The position numbers and the translations under genes are program-made. 64,000 nucleotides of DNA, from assembly GCF_025753815.1 (NCBI RefSeq), contig NZ_JAOWRF010000211.1:23492-87491 (forward strand), given 5' to 3'. Position 1 is the stretch's first letter. Each line of letters begins with the position of its first letter. This document shows positions 18,575 to 26,836 of the stretch, piece by piece. The notes below the pieces were generated by a model, which worked only from the letters and a program-made list of their open reading frames with translations, did no database searches and had not been told where the DNA came from. This stretch comes from Plectonema radiosum NIES-515. GTDB taxonomy: Bacteria; Cyanobacteriota; Cyanobacteriia; Cyanobacteriales; Nostocaceae.

Positions 18575-19480
18575 TTAGATAAAATTATATTTTTCTATCT
18601 CCCAATAAGAATCTGGTAAAGATAGATTATGTTTGACGATCTTTTTGCCTATGTAGCCAAACCTCGAAGCAACTATATTTCGAGCTTTAGGTATTTTATC
18701 AAGCTTCAATGTGATTGATAAATTTGTGTAAATATTTGGAGAGTAACCCAATTGATCTCGCATAATAGATAGGACTTTTTCCGCTTCACTGGCATACGCT
18801 AATTTATCTGTAGTCTTCTGTTTTGATTGGCTGCGAAAACCACCCAATGGTGAATATGTTCCATATAGTTCTGCATGAAAATAAAAACGTGACCAGAGTT
18901 CAAAGTCACTTGCTAATTTTAAATCTGTACGTACATAACTTCCCGCTTTTTCCCATAGACTGCGACGCCAAAAAGTAGACTCCTGCTGTATTATCCAGCA
19001 TTTATCCTGACTCTTTCTACCCCAAGGAACGAAATAACCATCCAAAAATGCTTGCCTGGAATAACCAGGAATTGAGCCAAATCCTGTACAGAAACCATCC
19101 CAATCCCAGCCGCCAGGATTTAACGTTCCTAGCCACTCAACTTGCGGAAGTTTAGACATAATATTGGCTACTGTTTTTAATGTCCATGTACAATACATAT
19201 CATCACTATTCAGCCATGCCATAATCTCACCATTGGCATAGGCGAATCCCTTGTTGATAGCATCATATTGACCCTTGTCAGGTTCACTGCACCAGAAGTG
19301 CAGATAGCTTTCGTATTTTTTAATAATTTCTAAACTGCCATCTGTTGATCCACCATCAATAATGATATATTCAAGATTAGGATAATTTTGGGACAACACA
19401 CTTTGGATGGTTGCTTCAAGAAATTCAGCTTGATTGAAAGAAGGAGTTACTATAGAAATTTTTGGCGCTTCTTTAAGCAT
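18575..19480 (-). CDS. Glycosyltransferase family 2
   Basis: An inverting GT-A glycosyltransferase of 301 residues. [20 protein letters not shown] opens the fold, [10 protein letters not shown] (about 38-47) is the nucleotide-binding loop, [13 protein letters not shown] is a hallmark of this subgroup, and LNSDD supplies the metal-binding DxD. It has no membrane segment. A 95-base gap separates it from the downstream epimerase. Substrate unknown. Confidence 0.9.
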   Translation of the reverse strand: MLKEAPKISIVTPSFNQAEFLEATIQSVLSQNYPNLEYIIIDGGSTDGSLEIIKKYESYLHFWCSEPDKGQYDAINKGFAYANGEIMAWLNSDDMYCTWTLKTVANIMSKLPQVEWLGTLNPGGWDWDGFCTGFGSIPGYSRQAFLDGYFVPWGRKSQDKCWIIQQESTFWRRSLWEKAGSYVRTDLKLASDFELWSRFYFHAELYGTYSPLGGFRSQSKQKTTDKLAYASEAEKVLSIMRDQLGYSPNIYTNLSITLKLDKIPKARNIVASRFGYIGKKIVKHNLSLPDSYWEIEKYNFI

Positions 19481-19601
19481 TATAAATATTTAGCTAAGTC
19501 TCATAATGGGTAATTTTGGTCTATCGCTGCTAGGGTTGAGCGTTCCGAATAGTAACAGTTTTGCTCTATGCGTTCGCGTAGCGTGACGGAGAAATCGTCT
19601 T

Positions 19602-20825
19602 CTAATTTTGCAATAGCTGACTGTATAGTTCAATATATCGCTGCGCCTGCACTTCTAGAGGGTATTCCTCTAGAGCGATCGCTCGACAATTTTGACCCAT
19701 GCGATCGCGTTCTTCACCGTCTTCAAGCAGTTGAATAATCCCATTACAGAAATCTTCTACATCTTCTGGTTGTGCTAGATAACCAGTAATACCAGGACGT
19801 ACTAAATCGGGAACCCCACCAATCTTAAAAGATACCATCGGCGTACCACATGCCATACTCTCCTGTAGTACCAAAGGTAAATTATCAGCACGGGTGGGAA
19901 AAATAAACAGGTCAGCAGCAGAATAAGCTATTGACTTAAGGCGATCGCTGCTAATGTAGCCTAGATTCAAGTTTGACATTCCAACAAGATCCGAGATTGT
20001 TTCACTGCTACTGCCAATAGTCAGTAATAAAATTTCTGCTTTCAACGACTCTGGTAAACTCTGCAAGACCTTTAATAACAAGTCACCACCCTTGCGATCA
20101 TTTTTCAGATTGTCTGCTCCAAACATTAAAACTTTTTTATTTGGTGGAATGTCAAGAATCAAACGACATTGTTTGGTATCTATAGGTTGATAGGCTTGTG
20201 TATCAATTCCGTAAGGAATGTAATGAATTGGGAAGCAATTGAGCATACTCTGCTTTGCTTGCTCTGCTAGCCATTTACTTGGAGTAACAATAGTTAGGTT
20301 AGACCTGCTATAAACCCAGTTTTTCAGTTTCCACTCAAGATGAGTATTATCTTTGCTAACAGCCGGATAAATATCTGGATAAGGACATTGACCACAACCA
20401 ATTTTCCAGCGATCGCAGTCAAAACTATAGGCACAATGCCCAGTGAAGCTCCACATATCATGGAGTGTACAAATAGCCGGTTTACTCTCAGTTAATGAAG
20501 GTATTGCTAAGTAGTTAAAGTAATCACTATGAAGGTTGTGAAAGTTGAGGACATCTGCTTGTTTGTAGAAGCTATGTTTAGGAATATCAAAGCTACTGAT
20601 TTTGTTAATATAGTTAAGTCCAAAACCCCAAGTGAAACGATAAAGCTGATTTTCGATGTGGCGTCTAGTGTGAGGAACAACTGCTACGCGATCGCTGCTA
20701 GTTTTGACTGTTTCTACGAGTAAGCGCGAATCAATACCCTGATCTAGCAAACCTTGATGTAGTCGGTAGCCTGCGATCGCAGCTCCACCACCAATATCTG
20801 ATTGATTAATATGTAGTACATTCAT
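19602..20825 (-). CDS. Glycosyltransferase family 4 (WcaC-like)
   Basis: A 407-residue GT-B enzyme. HINQSDIGGGAAIAGYRLHQGL at the start, TLHDMWSFTGHC, and a cysteine-rich SFDCDRWKIGCGQCPYP segment are characteristic of WcaC/WfgS-like colanic-acid type transferases. MFGADNLKNDRKGG opens the donor domain, and RADNLPLVLQESMACG is the donor motif, with the first acid of EX7E replaced in the way usual for this group. It follows the methyltransferase gene by 22 bases. Confidence 0.88.
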   Translation of the reverse strand: MNVLHINQSDIGGGAAIAGYRLHQGLLDQGIDSRLLVETVKTSSDRVAVVPHTRRHIENQLYRFTWGFGLNYINKISSFDIPKHSFYKQADVLNFHNLHSDYFNYLAIPSLTESKPAICTLHDMWSFTGHCAYSFDCDRWKIGCGQCPYPDIYPAVSKDNTHLEWKLKNWVYSRSNLTIVTPSKWLAEQAKQSMLNCFPIHYIPYGIDTQAYQPIDTKQCRLILDIPPNKKVLMFGADNLKNDRKGGDLLLKVLQSLPESLKAEILLLTIGSSSETISDLVGMSNLNLGYISSDRLKSIAYSAADLFIFPTRADNLPLVLQESMACGTPMVSFKIGGVPDLVRPGITGYLAQPEDVEDFCNGIIQLLEDGEERDRMGQNCRAIALEEYPLEVQAQRYIELYSQLLQN

Positions 20826-20847
20826 ATATTAATAACAGAAAAATCCT

Positions 20848-21765
20848 TTAGCTAATCTTTTCCAAGCAAACATATAACGTATGTCCTGGGATGAAATTAC
20901 GCAGCAAAGGAGAATTTTTCAGAACAGGTTGTAATATCTGATAACCAAATCGAAAGGCTAAACTTTGCAATAGACGTATTTTGGGCACTTGAGATAATTG
21001 TACTGAAATATACCAACCAACGTGATAAGTAGCTAGAGGTTCTATTCTGAATTGCTTAAGCCGAAGAGGAAAAATAGAAGTAAGGCTCTCGAAAGTTGCT
21101 TGACACCAGCGAGTCATATGATGAGGAGGTTGATCGAGTAGATTATTCTCGCAATATTGCAGGAAAGATTCAGAATTTGGGACAGATATTATTAATTTTC
21201 CGCCAGGCTTAACTAGCTGGATCAAGGATTCTAGAAAAAGACGAGGATCTGAAACATGTTCTAAGACTTGGAAAGCACAAACGGCATCAAATTGGTTTGC
21301 CATTTTATGAGAAAATTCATTTAAATTTATCTGAGAAACTGGAATTCCTTTTTGTCGAGCATAGTTAACAGCACTTGAATTAATTTCAATTCCTTGAGCC
21401 TCTAATTTTGCTTCTTTACATAATCGGTCTACAAAAGCACCTCTTCCACAACCCACTTCTAATACTTTGTGACACCCCTGTAAATCTTGTAGAGCTACGT
21501 CATGCTCCCATTTATTAGGCATATAGTACCAATCGTACTTTTCAAGTTGCTCATAGAGCTTATCAGAGCCAACCGTATTATCAGGCATGAAAAACTGCAA
21601 CTTTGTTTGATTGCACTGATATAGACAGATTTCTTCATATTCTCCGAGTTCTTCAGCAATGTCTATTTGAAAAACCCGCTTCCAATCAGAGATTATTTGC
21701 GTTGTCTGAATATTTTTAAGCCGGGTTACATAGCCTAACTTATTGAGAGGACTAAATACAGTCAT
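20848..21765 (-). CDS. Class I SAM-dependent methyltransferase
   Basis: A 305-residue methyltransferase. VLEVGCGRGAF (about 97-107) is SAM motif I, IEINSSAVNYA is motif II, CAFQVLEHVSDP is motif post-II, and LVKPGGKLIISVPN is motif III (Methyltransf_23 type). It has an N-terminal extension of about 80 residues. It lies 18 bases after the Wzt ATPase gene. In ABC-dependent O-antigen loci a methyltransferase next to wzt often caps the chain end, the signal read by the Wzt C-terminal domain; here that is inference. Confidence 0.85.
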   Translation of the reverse strand: MTVFSPLNKLGYVTRLKNIQTTQIISDWKRVFQIDIAEELGEYEEICLYQCNQTKLQFFMPDNTVGSDKLYEQLEKYDWYYMPNKWEHDVALQDLQGCHKVLEVGCGRGAFVDRLCKEAKLEAQGIEINSSAVNYARQKGIPVSQINLNEFSHKMANQFDAVCAFQVLEHVSDPRLFLESLIQLVKPGGKLIISVPNSESFLQYCENNLLDQPPHHMTRWCQATFESLTSIFPLRLKQFRIEPLATYHVGWYISVQLSQVPKIRLLQSLAFRFGYQILQPVLKNSPLLRNFIPGHTLYVCLEKIS

Positions 21766-21783
21766 TTTTAATTATTTGATTAA

Positions 21784-23064
21784 TTAAGTAGTAACTAGAT
21801 GATGTTCTTTCCAAGGTAAATCAACTATGACAACACCCATAGAATTGTGTTTGTCGTATTTTGCTAACCGAGTTCCAGTTTCATTGATATTAAAACTGAG
21901 AATATGCTCGTGAAGCTCAAAAATTTGTACCATTGGCTGGTGAGCACCGATTGTTATGAAGTAAGAGCCTGGCATTAAAAACATAGCTGGAATTTCTATC
22001 GAAGCCTCATATATTCCTGGATTCCGTTCATGACATATATTCGGATGACAATCTGATTGATTAGTTGTAAAAACTGCTCTGACATCATCGGTTTCGATCC
22101 GCAATGAAATCTCAGCATTCTGAAGCCTGTCTGTCACTTCATAACTTAAGTTAATCTGAAAAGGATAGCGAACATCTATTTCTGAAGAAATTTTACCTTC
22201 ATGATTAGAAACTGAAAATTCTTTGAAAAAGATTGGCTTATTTCTACTTGGACTTAGCTTTTTATAGGCATTATTATCACTGTCTGATGTTAAATATTTA
22301 GAGACAATTGAGTTAACATCGCCAACATATTTAATTTGACCTTGATTGAGATAGATTGCCTTGGTGCATAACTGTGTTATTGTCCCCATATTGTGGCTGA
22401 CAAATAATACTGTCCTCCCTTCCTTACCTACGTCCTCCATTTTCCCTAGGCACTTCTTCTGAAACTGGGTATCCCCTACTGCCAGTACTTCATCCACAAT
22501 CAAAATTTCTGGCTCCAAATGGGCAGCAACCGCAAATGCCAACCGCACATACATTCCAGAAGAATAACGCTTAACTGGCGTATCTAAAAACTTCTCTACT
22601 TCGGCAAAAGCAACAATTTCATCAAACTTCTTTTTTATCTCAGCTTTGCTCATACCCAAAATAGCACCATTGAGATAAATATTTTCTCTACCGGTTAACT
22701 CTGGATGAAACCCCGTTCCAACTTCTAATAGACTTGCCACTCTTCCTTTAATAGCAATTCTGCCCCTACTTGGTTCGGTAATGCGGCTCAAAATTTTCAA
22801 TAAGGTCGATTTTCCGGCTCCATTGCGACCAATAATGCCAACTCTATCACCTTGCTTAATTTCAAAAGAAACATCTTTTAAAGCCCAAAACTCTTCTCGT
22901 GTTGGGTTAAACTTTGATTCGCTTGAATGACGAAGCTTGCGACCAATTGATTTTGCCCCATTCGCAATCACGTCCCGTAACGCTTTGTAGCTATTTCCTC
23001 CTTCTTGATGCTGCAAGATATACGTTTTGCTTAAATTTTCAACTCGAATGATGGTATCAGACAT
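21784..23064 (-). CDS. wzt: Polysaccharide ABC exporter ATPase with C-terminal substrate domain (Wzt)
   Basis: ATPase subunit of an ABC-2 polysaccharide exporter, 426 residues. Walker A GRNGAGKST (79-87), signature YSSGM (167-171), Walker B ILIVDE (187-192) and H-loop H224 are intact. Residues about 270-426 form the extra beta-sandwich domain that in Wzt proteins binds the modified non-reducing end of the glycan. The permease partner is at 41411-42253, about 18 kb upstream on the same strand rather than adjacent. The methyltransferase immediately downstream may supply the cap that this domain recognises. Confidence 0.92.
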   Translation of the reverse strand: MSDTIIRVENLSKTYILQHQEGGNSYKALRDVIANGAKSIGRKLRHSSESKFNPTREEFWALKDVSFEIKQGDRVGIIGRNGAGKSTLLKILSRITEPSRGRIAIKGRVASLLEVGTGFHPELTGRENIYLNGAILGMSKAEIKKKFDEIVAFAEVEKFLDTPVKRYSSGMYVRLAFAVAAHLEPEILIVDEVLAVGDTQFQKKCLGKMEDVGKEGRTVLFVSHNMGTITQLCTKAIYLNQGQIKYVGDVNSIVSKYLTSDSDNNAYKKLSPSRNKPIFFKEFSVSNHEGKISSEIDVRYPFQINLSYEVTDRLQNAEISLRIETDDVRAVFTTNQSDCHPNICHERNPGIYEASIEIPAMFLMPGSYFITIGAHQPMVQIFELHEHILSFNINETGTRLAKYDKHNSMGVVIVDLPWKEHHLVTT

Positions 23065-23219
23065 TTGCTTCGTACACTCTCATTGTTCACAAAATTGTCT
23101 TATGAAAAGCTTGATGTCTTTGGTCTTATCCAAAAACTATCTCAGGTTTTTGAGGAAGCAAAACTTGCCCTAAATTAAAGAATATAAATATTCAGTATTA
23201 ACTGCTACTTAAATATAAC

Positions 23220-24284
23220 TTAAGTACACGAACCAATGATTTCAGCAATTTTAGCAGACGCCTTACCCTCGCCATAGAGTGTAGGAGCTTCTGAGGGAGG
23301 AGTGAAGTTAGCGATCGCTTGACATAATGTCTCAGGCTGTACCAGTTGATTCCAACCCACCTCTACCGTTTCTTTCCATTCTGTTTCATTGCGGAGTGTC
23401 AAGCAGGGACGACCTAAAATATAGGCTTCCTTTTGTATCCCTCCAGAATCTGTAATCACAGCTTTGCAAGCACTTTCCAGCATCAGCATATCCAGGTAAC
23501 TAACTGGTGGAATTGCCAAAATTGAGTTGGTATTAAGATAGTGACTCAATCCCATTTTTTCGATTTTAGCCTGGGTGCGAGGATGGATCGGAAAAACAAC
23601 CGAAAAATCTAATTTTGTCAAATTATCGAGAATCGAACTCAGACGATGGCTATCATCTGTATTACTAGGTCGGTGAATGGTAGCAAGATAAAATTTGTTT
23701 GGTTGCAATTGATACTTCACAAGAATTTCAGAAGTCTGCTTTGCTTTAGCCTGATAAGTCAAAATAGAATCCATCATAACATCTCCAACCAGGTGGACTC
23801 CTTCAACAATCCCCTCTTTTTGGAGACATTCCACTGCTAAAGGGGTAGGAGCAAAGAGAAGTTGCGAAAGATGGTCAGTTACAACTCGATTAACTTCTTC
23901 AGGCATTTGGCGATTAAAACTTCGTAATCCTGCTTCTATATGAGCAAGTGGAATACATAATTTTGCAGCAACTAAAGCACCTGCCAATGTGGAGTTAGTG
24001 TCGCCATAAACACATATCCAATCAGGTTTGACTTGAAGTAAAAATTCTTCTAGTTTTTCCATCATTCGACCTGTCATTGCCCCATGATTCAGGCTATGAA
24101 TGTTCAAATGATAATCAGGCTCAGGCAAGCCTAAATCTTGGAAAAAGATATCAGACATTAATGAATCAAAGTGCTGCCCTGTATGAATAATTTTTTCATA
24201 TATACCAGCACTTTTCAAAGCAGAACTAACTACAGATGCTTTAATAAATTGCGGCCTAGCACCCAATATTGTAGCGATTTTCAT
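23220..24284 (-). CDS. wecB: Non-hydrolysing UDP-GlcNAc 2-epimerase family (WecB/WbpI-like)
   Basis: Epimerises C2 of a UDP-HexNAc-type sugar, cytoplasmic, 354 residues. The signatures are MKIATILGARPQFIKAS (1-17), HTGQHFD, YGDTNSTLAGALAA, HIEAGLRSFNRQMPEE, ATIHRPSN and TDSGGIQKEA, all in order. Plain WecB makes UDP-ManNAc. With wbpA/B/D/E-like genes upstream in the locus, the WbpI role (UDP-GlcNAc3NAcA to UDP-ManNAc3NAcA) is a real alternative, and the GARPQFIKA start fits that subgroup. A 155-base gap separates it from wzt. Confidence 0.88.
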   Translation of the reverse strand: MKIATILGARPQFIKASVVSSALKSAGIYEKIIHTGQHFDSLMSDIFFQDLGLPEPDYHLNIHSLNHGAMTGRMMEKLEEFLLQVKPDWICVYGDTNSTLAGALVAAKLCIPLAHIEAGLRSFNRQMPEEVNRVVTDHLSQLLFAPTPLAVECLQKEGIVEGVHLVGDVMMDSILTYQAKAKQTSEILVKYQLQPNKFYLATIHRPSNTDDSHRLSSILDNLTKLDFSVVFPIHPRTQAKIEKMGLSHYLNTNSILAIPPVSYLDMLMLESACKAVITDSGGIQKEAYILGRPCLTLRNETEWKETVEVGWNQLVQPETLCQAIANFTPPSEAPTLYGEGKASAKIAEIIGSCT

Positions 24285-24362
24285 CAGTTATTTTTAATAC
24301 TATAGCATTTTTTAGTCTGCTGAGGTACAAATTTATCTGCGTCCATCAGCGTTTATCTATCT

Positions 24363-25199
24363 TCATCTGCGGTTAATTCTTTCTTTATTTCTGTACCTGA
24401 TGAATGTGGGAATCGCTACATATCCATATCGCAACATCCAGGCTTTTTGGGGTTTCAATGCTTGTCGCACAATGAGTTGAACAATGTACTTTAAGTGACT
24501 CAAAATCACTCTTGTGACACGCAGCTTAGACTGCCCAAACTGCCTACGACTCAATTGTGCTGGATATTCTACTACTTTATATCCCCTTAACATTGCTTCT
24601 GCTACTATCTCTACCAGTCCAAGAAATCCTGGATGTGTGATTGGCACTGTTTCTAGCACTTCCCGTCGGTAGGCTCTAAACATACTTGTATAGGTATAGA
24701 GCTTTTGTGGCAATACTAACCTATAAAGCTGTGACAAACCTTTACTGAGAAATAAACGCCACTCTGGAACATTTTTCACCCTACCTTTGGGATGGTAAGG
24801 AGAAGCTGTGACAATATCAATATCTCCATGCATTAAATTCAAAAGACCAAGAAGATCTTCAGGATCATAAGTGCAGTCACTATCTATAGTGCAGATAAGA
24901 TCGGCTGTCGAGTGTATCAAACCAGTTTTTGTTGCTGCTGAAAGTCCTTTATTTTTGGGATGACGGATGATCTGGGCTTGTTGACCAAAGTATTGCTCTA
25001 ATTTCAAAAATGTGTCGTCGCTGCTACCATCATCAACACAAATAAGTTCCACCGACCTCTCTAAGCGCAGCTTTGCTAATACTGGCAACAGCTTTTCCTT
25101 GAGAAATTGAATACTTTCAGACTCATTAAAGCATGGAACAATAATACTTACTGATAGTTTCTCTTTGGTATTCTTCAATTCTAGGGATTGTAAGTTCAT
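24363..25199 (-). CDS. Glycosyltransferase family 2, DPM1-like
   Basis: A GT-A enzyme of the dolichyl/undecaprenyl-phosphate sugar synthase type. The frame is open from a TTG at 25223, but ATG at 25199 (MNLQSLELKN) is preferred, giving 278 residues. VSIIVPCFNESESI opens the fold, CVDDGSSDDTF is the nucleotide loop, and TIDSDCTYDPEDL holds the DxD. No C-terminal pair of membrane helices is present, unlike ArnC/GtrB. A DPM-like enzyme would load a sugar on undecaprenyl phosphate for use by the GT-C protein at 30542 after flipping by the SMR pair at 36219-37013. The terminator at 25269-25297 isolates it from the gene upstream. Confidence 0.85.
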   Translation of the reverse strand: MNLQSLELKNTKEKLSVSIIVPCFNESESIQFLKEKLLPVLAKLRLERSVELICVDDGSSDDTFLKLEQYFGQQAQIIRHPKNKGLSAATKTGLIHSTADLICTIDSDCTYDPEDLLGLLNLMHGDIDIVTASPYHPKGRVKNVPEWRLFLSKGLSQLYRLVLPQKLYTYTSMFRAYRREVLETVPITHPGFLGLVEIVAEAMLRGYKVVEYPAQLSRRQFGQSKLRVTRVILSHLKYIVQLIVRQALKPQKAWMLRYGYVAIPTFIRYRNKERINRR

Positions 25200-25268
25200 T
25201 TTTTTAGCTTTTATTAATGACAAAGAGTAGTTTTGAGGACTAACGAAAAATCATCCGTAAATTTAGAG

Positions 25269-25297
25269 AAAAAAAATCCTTCCTATTTCTAGGAAGG
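25269..25297 (-). terminator. Intrinsic terminator
   Basis: On the minus strand an 8-bp perfect stem (ccttccta/taggaagg, 25278-25297, 4-base loop) is followed by eight T residues (25276-25269). It is the clearest rho-independent terminator in the window. It lies about 135 bases after the end of the Tat-signal gene at 25431. Confidence 0.85.
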
Positions 25298-25430
25298 GGT
25301 GAAGAGTGGGCTAATGAATACTTTTTAATGAATTTAAGTACAAGCAAGTACAAGCTTATTTATCTTTTGCATGTCAGATAAATAAGCTCTATAAAATCTT
25401 AGATATTTGAGAATTTTCGATTTGTCTTAC

Positions 25431-26423
25431 TTATCGAGTAAACGCAATTTTATCTACCGCGACTTTTGACAAAAGCGTCATTTCTCCTGTTTTCCTATCC
25501 ACAGCTAAAAGAGAATTAGTTTTATCGTTTTCAAACCTAGCAAGTGCAATCAGTTGACCTGATGGAGAGAAAGTTAAACTGAGTAAGTCATTTGGCAAAG
25601 GCTCTTTGTTGTAAGTTAATTGTGCCAGTTTGTTAATTAATAATCTGCCAGTAAGTACCGAGATTCTTTGTGGGTCTAGTTGTACTAAAGTTGTGGCGTC
25701 ATCACGATCAAGGGTGGTAGCAAAAAATGTCCCATCAGGGGCTAGAGCAAGATTGCTAAACCGTATATCTGGTGGGAGATCTGGCAGCTTTAATTCAGTA
25801 TCATAAGTGACCTTACCATTCTTTGGGTCAATAAGTACCAATTCAAAAGGAGGAGGTCCTCCAGTTTGGCTAACTACACTAATAATTTTGTCATCTTTAG
25901 TGGCTACCACATACTCAATAGTACTGTTGCTTTTTTTAAAGCCTGATACTTTTTTAGATTTATTAGATTTTGGAGACTTTTTATCGGTAAATAACAGCTT
26001 ACTGTAATTACCCTTTTGGTCTGATCCTACGGTACTAGTAATAATTGTACCATCTGAGAGGACAGCCAAACCAGTTATCCGTTCACTGGGTTGACTATGT
26101 ATAGCTTTACTAACTTTCTCAGTTTTTGTATCTTTATTATCAACTGTTTGGGTTGGAATCTCTGTACTCAGTTTTTCTTCACCACTTGAGAAATCTGAAG
26201 AAACTGAGAAATCTAAAGATACTAAGGTCAATGCTGGAGTGCTATTTTCTACATCAGTAGAGACTTTCTTGCTCTGCTTAGTTGTATTAGAGGAAAAGCG
26301 TACCCCAATCAGCGATTGCGAGTTTTGTGCAATGCTCTTACCTGCAAAATTGGCGATCGCAGTTGTAGCCGCGCTGACAATTACCATCTGACCAAATCTG
26401 CGACGTCTTATTATTAGATTCAT
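25431..26423 (-). CDS. Tat-exported repeat (beta-propeller-like) hypothetical protein
   Basis: A 330-residue protein with no family I can name. The N-terminus IIRRRRFGQMVIVSAATTAIANFAG has twin arginines before a hydrophobic stretch, as in Tat signals, and is followed by AQN, a plausible cleavage site. Two or more segments share the pattern GLAVLSDGTI, LALAPDGTF and LTFSPSGQLIALA, each followed by a LVxLDP or AVDRKTGEM strand. This is typical of WD40/SMP-30-like propeller blades. A Ser/Thr/Lys-rich low-complexity stretch joins signal and propeller. A decayed copy of its C-terminus lies just upstream at 26514. Function unknown. Confidence 0.7.
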   Translation of the reverse strand: MNLIIRRRRFGQMVIVSAATTAIANFAGKSIAQNSQSLIGVRFSSNTTKQSKKVSTDVENSTPALTLVSLDFSVSSDFSSGEEKLSTEIPTQTVDNKDTKTEKVSKAIHSQPSERITGLAVLSDGTIITSTVGSDQKGNYSKLLFTDKKSPKSNKSKKVSGFKKSNSTIEYVVATKDDKIISVVSQTGGPPPFELVLIDPKNGKVTYDTELKLPDLPPDIRFSNLALAPDGTFFATTLDRDDATTLVQLDPQRISVLTGRLLINKLAQLTYNKEPLPNDLLSLTFSPSGQLIALARFENDKTNSLLAVDRKTGEMTLLSKVAVDKIAFTR

Positions 26424-26513
26424 GATTTTTGCTCTTACCGTAATTTATTCTACTTTCGTGATAAAAAGTTAGTTTTTGTTGAAAACCCAAAGACAACACA
26501 AGTAATGTTCTGG

Positions 26514-26717
26514 CTATATTTTCGATTTTTCCAACTTACGAGGAAACACTATTTTGTCTACCGCCACTTTTGATAGCAGGCTCATCTCTCCAGTTTTCAT
26601 ATCTACAGAGAAAAGAGAATTATCTTTCTCATTTTTTAAATTAGCAAGAGCAATAAGGTGACCTGATGGAGAGAAGGTTAAGCTAAGTAAGTCATTTAGT
26701 AGAAGCTTTGCTCCCAT
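26514..26717 (-). pseudogene. Decayed tandem copy of the propeller gene C-terminus
   Basis: A 67-residue ORF whose residues 7-58 closely match the last 55 residues of the neighbouring 330-residue protein. The shared pattern is NDLLSLTFSPSG-LIALA, NSL--VD-KTGEM, LLSKVAVDKI. The other 270 residues are absent upstream, so this is the remnant of a tandem duplication whose 5' part has been lost. The tail LEKSKI replaces the original last residues. It could still be translated from its ATG, but a 67-residue propeller fragment is unlikely to fold. Confidence 0.75.
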
Positions 26718-26800
26718 GAGGGACTGTGAAAATTCTAACCTTGGTCTTACCTCCTTTCTTTGGCGATCGCTGTCCTGGGTAACATGAGATTTTTCGCAGG

Positions 26801-26822
26801 GGGTGGCAATTATTTGCCACCC
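26801..26822 (-). terminator. GC-rich hairpin, possible terminator
   Basis: Perfect 9-bp arms gggtggcaa/ttgccaccc with a 4-base loop, 15 bases past the stop of the gene at 26837. There is no T run on the minus strand after it, so it may be a transcript-stabilising hairpin rather than an intrinsic terminator. Confidence 0.4.
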
Positions 26823-26836
26823 GCGTTGTCTTTATT

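Noticed and set aside
19560..19600. A possible site or small RNA around gcgttcgcgtagcg
   Set aside because: It looks like one more short dispersed repeat common in cyanobacterial spacers; no structure or promoter could be supported.
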